Assembly (NCBI RefSeq): GCF_037975245.1
Contig: NC_092576.1
Location: forward strand, 11,702,111-11,766,110
Direction: 5' to 3'
Origin: Apostichopus japonicus
Lineage: Eukaryota > Echinodermata > Holothuroidea > Aspidochirotida > Stichopodidae
DNA length: 64,000 bases
Position 1 is the first letter of the stretch, and every line of letters starts with the position of its first letter. A program made the translations under genes and the position numbers. Below are positions 12,420-24,453 of the stretch, piece by piece. Below the pieces are notes generated by a model. That model had not been told where the DNA came from. It did not search any database and saw only the letters and a list, made by a program, of their open reading frames with translations.

Positions 12420-13370
12420 TGTAGGCCATATATAACCTACAAACCACACCACAGTATACATATTTCATGGTTGCCTTGGATAATTCGCACATAATGAATG
12501 TAACTATACACTTCCATGGCATAAATTGAAATATATGTGAGAAACGAAAGAAAATTGCATAGATACGCATAGCCCAATTCTCCTATTGAATATGTTATCA
12601 CAAGTATATTTCATATACAAACTAATCAGCTTTTCGTGTTACTAGTTACATATGGCGGCTTTAATATGTTTCCCGCTCATACGAAAACAGTCATCATTGC
12701 ATGAAAAATGGAATCAATATTTGATCCTGCAATAAAATCTAACGTAATGAAAAAGGTGTTATACAATTAGAAACTCGGTAGGCTTGTTTTAAATGTTTAC
12801 ATTTCCTAACAGAGATAAGCAGTCAGTAATTATTAATATCACAACTGAACTTTCTCCATTTGTTTGCGAGTTTTGTTTTTTATGTTTGTCCCTGGAAGCA
12901 TATAACATGTTGTTGACCGGTACTGTCATCGCTATGTACACTATATTTATAAATTTCGTTAATTCCTTGAGGTTGAGTCAAACTAAAATCAAAGCTTTAC
13001 ATGTTTGTTTAAGAATATTTGTTCTGTGCCGCCCGATTCTTCTATGTATGTATGTATGCTCCTGTTAAAACATTTCCCCTTATATGCATGGCCTACCACA
13101 CTAATGATTTAGGTGATGCGCCATAGACAAAAGAAAATTGTTTAATTTGTTGACACAATGTGTATAGATTCCTTTGCTAATAACATTTACATTGTACCGA
13201 ACTTTGAAGCTACATGAATGGCCTACGTGTCTATTGTACTTTGTCCATTGTTCTGTTTAAAACTAGACGAAACAGATGGCGGCATACATTATTTACTTTA
13301 TACTTGTATAAAATACTTGTCAACGTATATCGGAATCCCTTTATTTAAATAAAACAAGGAATTATAAAAT
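12420..13370. other. Intergenic, no gene seen
   Basis: AT-rich. The open frame near 12793-13068 is hydrophobic but has no recognisable domain, splice context or family motif and is not called. Confidence 0.4.
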
Positions 13371-13377
13371 GATAATG

Positions 13378-13735
13378 AAAGAGAGGTGGAGAGAGAGGTG
13401 GGGTGGAGAGAGAGGTGTGTGTGGAGAGTAAGGAGGGGTGTGGTGGGTGGAAAGAGGTGGAGAGAGAGAGGTGGAGAAAGAGAGAGGGGTGTGGTGGGTG
13501 GAGGGTGGGTGGAGAGAGGTGGGGGGGAGAGAGAAAGGAGTGGAGATACAGGTGGAGAGGGGGGTGTGGTGGAGAGAGAGGGGTGGAGAGAGAGCTGGAG
13601 AAAGAGAGAGGGTGTAGAGAGAGTGGGGTGGAGAGAAAGGTGAGGAGACAGAGAAAGGAGTGGAGAGAGAGGGGGTGGAGAGATAGGTGGAGAGAGAGGG
13701 GGGCACAGACAAACAGACAGACAGGTACAGTGAAA
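13378..13735. repeat. Polypurine GGAGA/GGTGG tract
   Basis: About 350 bp in which the plus strand is almost all G and A with scattered T, built from GGTGGAGAGAGA-like words. The long Ser/Leu/Pro and Arg/Glu/Gly open frames on both strands follow from this composition and are not genes. Confidence 0.9.
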
Positions 13736-14319
13736 GGGACGGCGACATGGACAGGCACAGAAAGAGAAGCAAAAACAACAGCAAATGGGAAGCAGAAAGA
13801 ATAGGAAAACATAAAGATATAAAACAAAAAGCATGTTCTATTGTTTATCAAGCAGAACATTATTTATAGCTATTAATTGTATTATAAGTAAATGAAGCTC
13901 TGTTGCTCCTTGTGAACTATAGAGACGCTAGAAATAAATATGTTACCGTTTAAATATAAACACAAATCTGACTTTTAACCAGTCCCTGCATGACAAATCA
14001 GGTCATATATGGACTTATACGAGGACCTGTTTTATCAACATTGTAGTGTCCTTTGTTCACTAAGCACCGTGACCAGTTGCACGAATCACAATTTAACACA
14101 TATCTAATCAAAGATTAAAACAAATCAAAACAAAACATCAGCTGGTAGTAAATACGTTTAAAGTTTTCTGTTATCATATTTGCGCTTTAAAGTGGAAGTC
14201 ATGAATTGAACTTCCAGTGATATATGGCATAATTCATATCATTGACCATAACACCTAAAATAAAACAGAAATGGTCAAGGTCGAGTAAACTCAACTTCGA
14301 TATGGTTAGAATATAAATT

Positions 14320-14950
14320 AGGTTTCAATGACAGTATTTGCAATGCAAATGCATGTTTCTAATACAATTAGTTTTCAATTACAGTAATTGCAGTGCAAAT
14401 GCAGTGTTTCCAGTAAGAATATAAATAAGGTTTCAATGACAGTATTTGCAGTGCAAATACAGTGTTTCCATTAAGAATATAAATTAAGTTTCAATGACAG
14501 TATTTGCAGTGCAAATGCAGTGTTTCCAGTAAGAATATAAATTAGTTTCAATGACAGTATTTGCAGTGCAAATGCATTGTTTCCAGTAAGAATATAAATT
14601 AGTTTCAATGACAGTATTTGCAGTGCAAATGCATTGTTTCCAGTAAGAATATAAATTAGGTTCAATGACAGTATTTGCAGTGCAAATGCATTGTTTCCAG
14701 TAAGAATATAAATTAGGTTTCAATGACAGTATTTGCAGTGCAAATGCATTGTTTCCAGTAAGAATATGAATTAGGTTTCAACGACAGTATTTGAAGTGCA
14801 AATGCAGTGTTTCCAGTAAGAATATGAATTAGGTTTCCATGACAGTATTTGCAATGCAAATGCAGTGTTTCCAGTTAGAATATAAACTATAGGTTTCAAC
14901 GACAGTATTTGCAGTGCAAATGCAGTGTTTCCCAGTTAGAATATATAAAT
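14320..14950. repeat. 58-bp satellite, about 11 copies
   Basis: The unit runs TTTCAATGACAGTATTTGCA, then GTGCAAATGCA, then TTTCCAGTAAGAATATAAAT. About 11 copies vary by a few bases and the period stays near 57-60 bp. Every unit has an inverted TTTGCA/TGCAAA core. Open frames through the array are by-products of the repeat. Confidence 0.9.
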
Positions 14951-14959
14951 AGCTCAACC

Positions 14960-16300
14960 TTGCGTGTAGACCCTTTTATAGGGTAACTTTTAGCCCATTA
15001 TGAATGCTCTATTTTACAACATTTGTTTCTAAGTGGAGAGGCGACCTCCAGACGCCTCTCTCTCTCCTCTACATAGGAATCGGCTTTGGTGATATCAGAG
15101 CAACTCCGCCACCATTTCCAAATGCTAGCTTTGTGCTCAATACTTGTTGAATTCTTGATGCTTAATTAAAACAATGACAATACAGGTTTAATGCGATGTA
15201 GCTAATTACGAGAGTGTCATCTTGGATGTACATTTATATTACGATAATGCGTACAAAGATTGCAATAATATAACTACCAGAGGTATTTTCGTATACAAAA
15301 CCAGATAAAGGGTGCTGAGATTATCAAAACCCTATCTGCCTTATAGCTTCAAAGTTCAAACATTAATTTTTATGTATATTGCTGTAATAAAATCCATTAA
15401 ACTAATAATCTGGAGCATACCGAATACACTGTCTTGCTTAACACGTTCGGCCAGAGCGATCAGGTCTTATTGAAATATAATATTTATAAAATATTTCAAG
15501 CAAGCGTACATACTTTCAAATAAACAAATGAACAAGTCTGTAATTTCTTCTTTTCTGAATTGCTATAACAAAACAAGTTGACTTTGATATTATTCTCGGG
15601 GAAATAGCGTCAGACTTTTTTTTTGGGGGGGGGGTGGGGGCTGGGGGGGGGGTTGTAACCGATTTGAGCAAACTTGATACCATACTAGCGGTACCGTTTA
15701 GCGGTTAATGATTTAAGCTCATGAAGAAGTTATGGGCAAAGCTAACATTGGATAAAGTTATTTTGAATTGTTGTTGGAGAATTTATTCGAAGAGAGGTTG
15801 TGACAATTGCAGTGCAAAATGAGAGAACAAATAGAGAAAGTGTGGTTTGTTCATCCTCTTAGCTGCTTTCAACTCGATATCTCAAAGTAAGTGTGTTTTC
15901 ATATTTCATTTACCGATGACAATTTAAAATAAATACATATCGATGCAGTATTTCATCAATGCCTTGGTTCTTGCGTGGGTAGATGTGATCAAAGTTTACT
16001 TATTGCAGTTGTTTCCTTTAATTGTGAAGACGGGTTTTTTTGGGGGAGGGGTGGGGTGGAAGTTGGGGTGGGGGGTGGGGACATATTTCAATTACGTCAG
16101 TGTATTGATGATTGAGGTTAAAGATGTTATATATTTCCCCCAAGTCAGTTCTTGGAAGATGGGGACTGTACGGTTACGGGGAGAGGTGGGGAAGAATTGT
16201 AACAGAGGGTGCAACCCTGCAGGCTCAACTTGTGGTTATGTTACGTTTAGTATAATTTATGTGGTATTTTAATAACCATATGCATATGCATATTTTGTTT
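14960..16300. other. Intergenic, no gene seen
   Basis: Contains poly-G runs at 15622-15652 and 16029-16080. The open frame at 15943-16272 is largely translated G-run. Nothing further is supported. Confidence 0.4.
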
Positions 16301-16304
16301 TCAG

Positions 16305-16452
16305 GAAATAATCTCCTTGACTGTGATTTCGAAGTCAATTTCTGTGGTTAAGCCCAGGCCGACTGACGATGACTTTAAATTGGACCAGGTATAAAGGAGC
16401 CAGGCCCTCTACAAGTACAGGGCCGTCCGTGGACGATATGCTCTTGGAACAG
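16305..16452 (+). pseudogene. Broken MAM-domain exon
   Basis: After a TTTTCAG acceptor the plus strand encodes DCDFEVNFCG, then a stop, then in another frame TLNWTRYKGA and STGPSVDD, before GGAACAG and a GT. This is the same MAM segment as the minus-strand exon at 1818-1961, with an in-frame stop after FCG and a frameshift before TLNW. It is best read as a decayed duplicate of that exon. Confidence 0.55.
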
Positions 16453-17068
16453 GTCGTTGAGTTTATAGTGAGATTGTAGTGAGATCAAGAGGCTACCACT
16501 GTGTATTTGTCCGCTTACAACGTAAACGATTATATGTTTACATGATCATAATATATATTTTTTTCTTTGCCAGGGTAATATGTCCAGTGCAGATTCCTAT
16601 ACCCAGCGAAAGGTGAAATGGTAACAAGAAAACAATCAGAGTTTGATTTTGTGCTAAAAATGAGTCTGTACTATTTCACTATTTCAAACTTTATTGCTTG
16701 CTTTACTCAGGAGGTCAACAAATTTAATGAATAAATAGACAAAACGGTTTAAGAGTTCTGAATGAAACATATATATCTCCCTGCGTACATTTGGTTTGTG
16801 CAGTATTGTAAAGCATTCAAGTATTATATTGTCATTTGATGTTCCTGAAATGTATCCAGTCTTTATTCTAACATATTTGTTATGACAAATTTATGATACG
16901 ACATATTTTTTAGATGGACAATTAATTAGCTGGAGATACTAGTAAATAACGTGTAATTTTAGTTATGTGGAATACATGTTGTCTAACTATTTCGTTAATA
17001 TCATTTGCCTGACTAATTACATAATACATTTTAGGACATGTTTTATTACAATCATGATTTCTTAAGTC

Positions 17069-17073
<5 letters not shown>

Positions 17074-17102
<29 letters not shown>
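17074..17102. repeat. (TA)n microsatellite
   Basis: Short pure TA run inside AT-rich sequence. Confidence 0.85.
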
Positions 17103-17106
<4 letters not shown>

Positions 17107-17385
17107 TTTAATTTAATTAATTTGTTTCTTCACAATATAAATACAGAGAAGTTAACTTAGTGACAAAACATATCAACAACAGGGAAAATTGTTTAAGGAA
17201 GCACTTTTAACATTATAAATAATATAACGAAAATCCACGTTTATATATATCTATATATATATATATTTTCTCAAACTTCTGCTCAATTCAGCAGAAATCA
17301 GTAAAGTAGTCGCTTTGAATTTACAACCATGCCGACACCCTTCTCTATAAAATAGTTTCAATTCCTGCTACTCCTTGTCACTTTC

Positions 17386-17549
17386 GATGATCATGCACTG
17401 AAGAAGAGCTAGTTTTGCTCGAAAGCTCTGCAAAAACCAAACATTGGCTGTTTTATTTCCAATCACTTACCTAATTTAATTATTGTATCTCACTCGAGAT
17501 CCAGCCTTTCTCTAAATGCAGCATAGTTGTTAAACAGTTTTTCCGTTAT

Positions 17550-17553
<4 letters not shown>
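17386..17553. repeat. Dispersed repeat joined to (TA)n, copy 3 (inverted)
   Basis: Near-exact reverse complement of 7099-7265. On this strand it reads GCACTGAAGAAGAGC, a TAGTTTT loop, GCTCGAAAGCTC, and ends at CCGTTATTCC against a (TA)n block. Core CTGAAGA, a 4-bp stem and GAAA resemble a hammerhead ribozyme, but there is one extra A between the core and the stem. Confidence 0.7.

Positions 17554-17628
<75 letters not shown>
17554..17628. repeat. (TA)n microsatellite
   Basis: About 75 bp of pure TA following CCGTTATTCCAA. Confidence 0.95.
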
Positions 17629-17632
<4 letters not shown>

Positions 17633-17799
17633 AACGAACAATATGTAAAGGAATGCAATAGTACTATATAATATATTTTGTATATTGTTACGGCATGGCA
17701 ATAGAATAAGCATGCGAATAATTAACGTAGACAATATTAGGTAGACAACAATGGAAAGAAAACATCGTTTAATGTTATGTACATATAAATACATACATA

Positions 17800-17836
<37 letters not shown>

Positions 17837-18135
17837 CACGTAGAGTACCCTACCACTTTAAGATCATATCGTAGAGTACCAAACATTAATAATATTTTGA
17901 CAATTTGCCTTCTCTGGACAGCCCGTCAGCATTGTCCCACCACCATCAACGGGGCAGAGGGGGGAGGGGGGGGCACCATCAGCGTCAGCTGTTCACCCCG
18001 CTGGACAGCTAAACACATTCCCATTCACCCCACCTCCGACAAGAGCAGCATTCTAGTAAAACCTTGTATCTTCTAGACAAATAATTAATTGTCACAATGG
18101 TCAGGATTAATCAAGAAAAACAAACAGTTATTAAC

Positions 18136-18392
18136 CTGCAAAATTTGCTGCTTCTCCCGCAGAGAGACCAAATTGAGCTTCGATAATTTTGGTCCAAACA
18201 CAGAGATGGACGAAACAATGAAAAATTCGGCACCAATACCGACATAAATGCACAAACAGGGTATATTTTTCAAGATGTTGAAAACAGCTCGCGGCAAATC
18301 TCCGATTTTATTCACGAAGCTGGTCCCGGATGATCGAAACTTTGATCCCTTTTGAGCGGTGTTCTTTCGGTCGAGTTCAATTTTCTTTGCCC
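18136..18392 (-). pseudogene. SLCO: SLCO copy A exon 6, 1-nt deletion
   Basis: Opens GAKKIELDRKNTAQKGS and runs to SISVFGPK. The conserved ending IEAQFGLSAGEAANF is in the next frame, after the AAAATTATC run. The exon is 257 bp where 258 is needed. The paralogous exon at 62042 keeps FGPKFVESQFNLSAG in one frame, which places the lesion. Confidence 0.7.
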
Positions 18393-19437
18393 CTGTGCAG
18401 ATATGACAATAGCATTGTTTTATTGTAAAGACGCCGTAAAAATTTATGCACCATGACTATGGGGCTAGCCTTTTTGTTGCTTCTGTTTCTGGCAACACAA
18501 TTACGCACAGTACGTGTGCATGAATAACATCCAGCGTGTACATTGACGTTAGTTTAGCTGAACAGGATAGTAAAACAAATGTTTATCACATTGTTGACGA
18601 TATCTTATCCCGCTCCGGCACAATACTTAATTATATAAGCAATGGATGGTTGTTATGGGCATGCTTTACCTCTTGCATATTCACAACTACATTTACTGAT
18701 GACGTCATCTCTACGTCATCTCCCTCGTAGTATAGTCCACGCTAGTACCGCGTCCTGATGCCAGTCAGAGGTCTATACACCATTGTTGGGGAATCATCGC
18801 CTCTCATCCTGTTCCATTAACACGCGGTTCTTTATTGTTTTGCCGTAACACTGCGTGACCAGTCTTATTCCTATAATTACTACATTGTTCTGACTGAAGG
18901 ATCTTCAAGTCTTTAGTGACTTTCTTTTATATAATTATCTTCACTTCTTCTACGGAATGGACTTCCCTTTTCAATACCATATCCAGTGAATTGAAGCGGA
19001 TCCCTTTATAATTATTATAACTGTCCTTGGATGAACTTTCAATCATTTATTAATTCCGCGCCGCGCCTTTTAACGAAACACTCTTTATCGTGGATCATCG
19101 CCAAGGCCCAGCTCTACGACACCACTGAGTTCATCTACTTCAGACCCATTTGTAATAGATAAGTTATTTCTTTCTATCTGGCGCCTTAAGTTAACTGTAT
19201 CTTTGCTAAACACTTAATTGTACCATTCACCTTTATTATCCATATTATTTGTAGAATATAGAAATATTACTATTCAAAATACCATTCGAAACCTCGTCCA
19301 TCTTTTCTTTTATGCGTTAACACCCTTGGAAACTCTTTCTGCCGGATACGAATTCTTTACATGTCGTTTCCGTAACATTGGTACCGTCTGAAAGTTCCTT
19401 TTAATCTTTCAATTTTATTTCTTTATTTTATTTTTTA

Positions 19438-19456
19438 TATATATATATATATATTA
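19438..19456. repeat. Short (TA)n
   Basis: A ~19-bp TA run in the SLCO copy A intron 5. Confidence 0.7.
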
Positions 19457-19823
19457 TTTTGAGAACTGATGTTTGACCGAGAACTTAGAAGACGGAGGTG
19501 ATCGCCATTAAATGAAAAATGATGTCGATTTTTGTGAATCTGTGTGGAGAGCTGCCTATATGCGCTTCGTTAGTGGTAACCTAGGTAATTCAGCCACTTT
19601 TACTGATTAGCCCACGATGACAATTACCGAAAACTCTACAAACAATGGTAAATGTAACCTGCACTGCTGTCATTAGTTTCAGTTAATTGTACATAACACA
19701 TTAATATACATAAAATAAATACAAGGCATCCATCAAGAAATAAAAACATTGCCCTTATCACTTGAATGTAATCGTTTTTGCTTCTGGTTAGAAATCTTTC
19801 TCTGCAATGTTTTCCATACATAC

Positions 19824-19939
19824 CTGGTAACCTTTTCGGAAACGCCATTAATGGTACCGAGGTTAGTAACGCCAGTCCTCCAGTAAACATGAAACCAAGC
19901 CACCAGTTACCGACCCAAAGTGGATTGGATTCATCAATC
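19824..19939 (-). CDS. SLCO: SLCO copy A exon 5
   Basis: 116 bp, correct phases, open. Encodes IDESNPLWVGNWWLGF and MAFPKRLPG, the conserved OATP segment around WVGAWWLGF and FPKxLP. Paralogous to the exon at 62529-62650. Confidence 0.8.
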
Positions 19940-20014
19940 CTTTCTTAAGATAACAAAGTGATTGTCAACTTGAAGGAATAGAAACTACGCAACGAGCTTA
20001 TAAATATTTACAAA

Positions 20015-21262
20015 CAGGGGCGTAGCGAGCGGGGGGGTGTGGGGGGGGTGTCACACCCCCCAATAATTTGGTCGCTGTCGGCAAATTTTGGGTCCGTCAA
20101 AAGGAGAAAAGGTAAAGAGAGCGGAAGGGGAAGAAAGAAGGAAAGCTGAATAGAGAAAAGGAGAACGGGAGCTTCTTCCGTGCCAAATTTGACTTAAAAT
20201 ATGCACCAGATTGCATCTAAGGACGTTTCAAAACTAAAAATTTTCCAAAGGGGAGGGGTAGACCCCCTACCCTTAGACCCCTCCCCCATTTCAGTCACCA
20301 CTTCCAGATCCGTCGGCAAATCAAATTTGACATAAAATGTGCACCAGATTGCATCTAAGGACGTTTCAAAACTAAAAAATAGAGAAAAGGAGAACGGGAG
20401 CTTCTTCCGTGCCAAATTTGACTTAAAATATGCACCAGATTGCATCTAAGGACGTTTCAAAACTAAAAATTTTCCAAAGGGGAGGGGTAGACCCCCTACC
20501 CTTAGACCCCTCCCCCATTTCAGTCACCACTTCCAGATCCGTCGGCAAATAAAATTTCTCCCACTTTCACCTCAATCTTGAATACATTGCATGCAGAAGT
20601 TAGTGACACTCATCTTTATTAGAAATTTCCCATACACTTTGTGCATTCACACTTTTGTGAGGGTCACCTTACAAATATTGTAACTTCCTGTCCATTGACT
20701 CAGAGTGGGCAATCAGAGCTGGAGCATGAGTTCAAGTGTGAACACAAAATTTAAATGAGCTTGCAATTATCATTTCAAGTGATGATTTGCATTCAACTTA
20801 AAGTGAAATATAGATTTCCAATGGAATAGAAAATTTGTGAGACGGTAAACCTTCTTTTCACTATTACTGTTACCTAAGTTGTTCCATTAGCCACATGCTG
20901 CATTATTGTGTACAGCTGTCAACAATAGAAACTCTGGGTGAAGCTCTGTCACAAATTGAAAGTTTAGGGATACCAAGTAGCACTTTTGTTTGTGACGGAC
21001 GTACATTTACCATATACACCCCCTCCCCTTAGACCCCTCCCCCATTTCAGTCACCACTTCCAGATCCGTCGGCAATTCAAATTTGACTTAAAATATGCAC
21101 CAGATTGCATCTAAGGACGTTTCAAAACTAAAAATTTTCCAAAGGGGAGGGGGACACCCCCTCCCCTTAGACCCCTCCCCCATTTCAGTCACCACTTCCA
21201 GATCCGTCGGCAAATCAAATTCTCCACACCCCCCCAACAAAAAACCCTTCGCTACGCCCCTG
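20015..21262. mobile_element. Non-autonomous TIR transposon, TSD TTTACAAA
   Basis: Ends are CAGGGGCGTAGCGAGCGGGG and its near-inverse CTTCGCTACGCCCCTG, flanked on both sides by TTTACAAA (20007-20014, 21263-21270). 8-bp duplications and CAG-type ends fit hAT-superfamily MITEs. The interior is a partial tandem array: GCACCAGATTGCATCTAAGG, AGACCCCTCCCCCATTTCAG and CCACTTCCAGATCCGTCGGC recur three or four times. No transposase ORF. It sits in intron 4 of SLCO copy A. Confidence 0.85.
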
Positions 21263-21517
21263 TTTACAAACCTGATTCATTTTAATTTTCAAGAATCGGA
21301 AAGTCATGCCCCAGTTTTACACTAGTTATATGTAAAGATTTAATTCGGCCGTATGTGTTAAACATATATGAAGTTATCATGTGCACCTTTGTACATGAAG
21401 GGGCTAAGGAATGTTTGCGCGCTTTGTTAAATCATTACAACAAATATTTTGTATAAAAGTGTGGTATTTAAATGAATATTTAAATGTAACTGTTTAATAT
21501 TGGTGATGAATACTCAC

Positions 21518-21619
21518 TCAATTGTATACCTGACCTTCATATCCGTCCACGTTGTAAGTAGAAGCCCGCCACCAATTAACCAATTGCAGACGCAAAGTTA
21601 CCAGCTACTTGAAAGATGG
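21518..21619 (-). pseudogene. SLCO: SLCO copy A exon 4, TAA stop and 4-nt deletion
   Basis: Framed by TTTCCTCAG and GTGAGT. It reads IFQVAGNFASAIG, then TAA; the rest fits the family only in another frame (LIGGGLLL, then WTDMKVRYTIE). Exon length is 102 bp where phases on both sides need 106, matching a 4-nt loss at the stop. Confidence 0.6.
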
Positions 21620-22070
21620 CTGAGGAAAGATAATGATAAAAACTACATTCATATTGATCATGACGTAATCAATATCGTCATAAACAAGTCAATATGAATG
21701 TTATAAAGGTAATCGTATATTCGATTGGTTTTTATGAGAGTGGGTAGTTCTAAATATGTTGCATAAGTTTTCGATTAAGTTAATCGTGGAGAGGACCTGT
21801 GCCTAACACACGGCTTCATGCATTGTGATTAGTAAACGTAATCATTTTCGTTATAGGCAAAGTATAGTATTATCTTGTATACAAATAATTTTTAGTTCTG
21901 CAGATTTTCAAATTATTGCATAGATTACATAAAGGTTAATGGTTATTTATAGATTCTGAACCAAGTCAACTTTGGAAATCTAAATCAAGCAAGATTTTGT
22001 AAATCTGAAGTCTGTTAGATGGTTATGACCTATAAGAGGTTTTTCTTTTTCTTCGCTGATTTAAACGTAC

Positions 22071-22280
22071 CTATGTAAACTGCTGCATACCGGGCTTTGC
22101 AGTTATCGTATACGTATGCCTGACCTAGGGTGTAGAGGGGTGCAGCTCCAAGACCATGGAGCAATTGAGCAGCGAGAAAGAAGAATAGTATCGGCTGAGA
22201 TTTTCGTCATTTCCTTCTGTCGAGCATTCGGGAGCGGAGGTAGAGTTCGTTGAGAGACAGACTTCTTCGTCAGACGCAGT
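22071..22280 (-). pseudogene. SLCO: SLCO copy A exon 3, frameshifted
   Basis: The first part reads the extracellular loop (EVCLSTNSTSAPEC, ENLSRYY). The second part reads AAQLLHGLGAAPLYTLG and DNCKARYAAVYI in a different frame. The shift falls in a TTCTTCTTTC stretch, and total length is off by one (or two) from the phase required by its neighbours. The alternative is a downstream acceptor at CTCAG, which would restore the frame but drop the loop. Confidence 0.6.
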
Positions 22281-22689
22281 CTTTACATAGCGACGAAAAG
22301 AGTCATTACAAAGGAAAATCATTTAGAAAGAGAGCATGAAAATTACTGTCTGGAACTGGATTCCAACAAATGGGTTGCCTCGGGATAAATGAGTTATTTC
22401 TAGGCTATATAGCGACTGCAATATTTAAAATTATGCTAAGCCTTAGCATAATTTTGGTACACTATTAACTAATCTGTCCCTATATAGGGATGTCCGCTGC
22501 TAGAATGGCCACTGTGATTTAAAAGAGGTCAATAAACCATGAATGACACACACGTTCACTTCGATACAATCCGGGAAGAGCAAAAGTTCGTAGTATGCAT
22601 GGCTGGATGAAGAAGGTTCGATTTTGGAGTGGAGGGATGGAGGGGGGGGCCAATGCGTTGGCGGATACAAACTTCGAGAAGTATGGTAC

Positions 22690-22890
22690 ATGTGGTTATG
22701 ACTTGAAGGGGGGAGGGGGGCGAGGGAGACACTAAAGTTACCTCAAAACTTTCTGACAAAAATGAATCCTCTGTGCTTTCATGATCAAAAGGTGCAATGC
22801 TGATTATTCAAAATGGGCACTTAAAAGATTTCTCACATAACCCGGGGGTTGGGTGGGGTGGGAGAGGACACGTGCCCTCGCCGCTCCTAG
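22690..22890. repeat. Dispersed repeat, copy 1 (related block at 53455-53935)
   Basis: Contains CTCAAAACTTTCTGACAAAA and AATCCTCTGTGC, then a G-rich GGGTGGGGTGGGAG end and GCCGCTCC. The block downstream of SLCO copy B has CCAAAACTGTTCGACAAATG, GATCCTCCGTGC and a GGGTGTGGGTGGG end. It probably belongs to another GC-ended MITE family. It stops 15 bp before exon 2 of copy A. Confidence 0.5.
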
Positions 22891-22904
22891 AGGTTTATAC
22901 TTAC

Positions 22905-23201
22905 CCCATACTCATAATCCTCCGTTAAGAAATGAGGCAAGGTAAAGAAGAAACTCCCCGAGCTGAATATTAAAGCGCCGATACCAAGCCAAATGGGTTT
23001 GTGCGCCCTCTCTCCGAAATACGTCACAAAGATAATAACGGACAATGTCGCCAGGTCGTACATGCTTGAGATAGAGCCACTGCGGGCGCTCTTTAGATTG
23101 AATCTCTTCTCAAGGGTCGTCGTGACGACATAGACCAGTCCATTGACGGTCGTACTCTGTGCGATACTAATGAAGATGTAACCGGCAGGTCCATTAAAGC
23201 A
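22905..23201 (-). CDS. SLCO: SLCO copy A exon 2 (TM1-TM3)
   Basis: 99 codons between a TTTTCAG acceptor and GTAAGT donor, open throughout. Contains CFNGPAGYIF, TLEKRFNLKSARSGSISSMYD and FGERAHKPIWLGIG, hallmark OATP TM1-TM3 sequence. Confidence 0.8.
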
Positions 23202-24121
23202 CTGAAAATAAGTGTACAAAAATAATTAGATGTTAACTCAGTAGGTTAGTGTAGCCTATTAGGTGTTAACTCAGTAGGATGTTTTAGCATACGCTCATTA
23301 TGAACCTATTCTTGACGGTAGTAACGAAAGTCAAGGTACCATCAGTCAAAGATGATGTCAAAGATAATTATATCTCACGACCAAAACGAAATGATATGAG
23401 AAAGACTTATTAAAGGGAGTCACTAACCCAACTATAACATTGAGCTTATTATGAGGGAGATCTTTCATCATTAACAACTCCACCAAAGATCTTGCTCTGG
23501 TTGGGAGATATCTTATAGTTTAAAAGTCGTATACCTTGGAGCTTTTATTTTTGTAAATCGTGGATGCCATAGTATCCTGATATGATCTGTAATATCTCAC
23601 CTTTTCTTTGTTTTCTGTACATATTTACAATGCGTGGAACGTTAACAGTGAGTGACAATTTCGAAAGCGAAGCGGCCTCATTAGTTCCTGCATATAGGAC
23701 TTCAATTCTCTATTACATTGAATTAACATTGTAATAAAGTCAAAGGAAACACCAAACAATAACACCTAACATGAATCCGTTTGGCAGATACGATGCTTTA
23801 TTATCGGGCATCATATATAAAACTACAATTGAAGAATTGAGCAAGTCTAAGTTGAAACTGAATAAACAATCTGACACTTTTTGGAGCAGTTGACTGTATA
23901 ACGTTGCTATACATATGCCCACTCTCGACTTCACAATATCTCAGAATGTCATTTAGGACCCTTTTTTCTTCTTTTGTGTGTTTATTTATTTTTTATAAGC
24001 ATCTGGAATCTTTCAAAAGACAGGAGAAAACAGAAGAAGAAGACTGCAGAATATAACAGAAAAAGGCATACTGGGACACTGTCATATTATTAGTAACTTC
24101 CATCCCAACCGCCAGCTTCGA

Positions 24122-24127
<6 letters not shown>

Positions 24128-24153
<26 letters not shown>
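24128..24153. repeat. (TA)n microsatellite
   Basis: A ~26-bp TA run in SLCO copy A intron 1. Confidence 0.8.
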
Positions 24154-24156
<3 letters not shown>

Positions 24157-24453
24157 AATTGTTTACAAGTATCCCAGCAGCCTCGTCGAATGTCATCAGT
24201 ATTTACCAAAACTTTGCCAAGCTCAAATTGTGTATAAAAGAGTAGGGTCTTCAAATTACTAACTTGCATTTCTGGGAGATTTTAAACTCTTTAGAACCCC
24301 CACCCTCCCCCCTCAGGCCCCAGACAATTTTACTTTTGTGCCAAACTAAGCAACCCTCTGTGGAGCTAAATGCTTTAAGACAAAGTTGGAAAGCATGTTA
24401 TGATGAAGACTGACAGGAAAGAGCATTTAAAGTTTATTTTAAGATCACCTTAC

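Noticed and set aside
13298-13860. Long Ser/Leu/Pro-rich and Arg/Glu/Gly-rich open frames
   Set aside because: They are translations of the polypurine repeat in several frames, with no domain or splice context.
14471-14723. Repetitive open frames suggesting a repeat protein
   Set aside because: They run through the 58-bp satellite and change frame with small indels; no start or splice context.
14320-14950. CRISPR-like array
   Set aside because: Units are directly adjacent without unique spacers and the genome is eukaryotic.
15063-15150. Possible plus-strand exon after CTACATAG (IGFGDIRATPPPF)
   Set aside because: No family match that I can support, no clear donor, and a stop follows within 25 codons.
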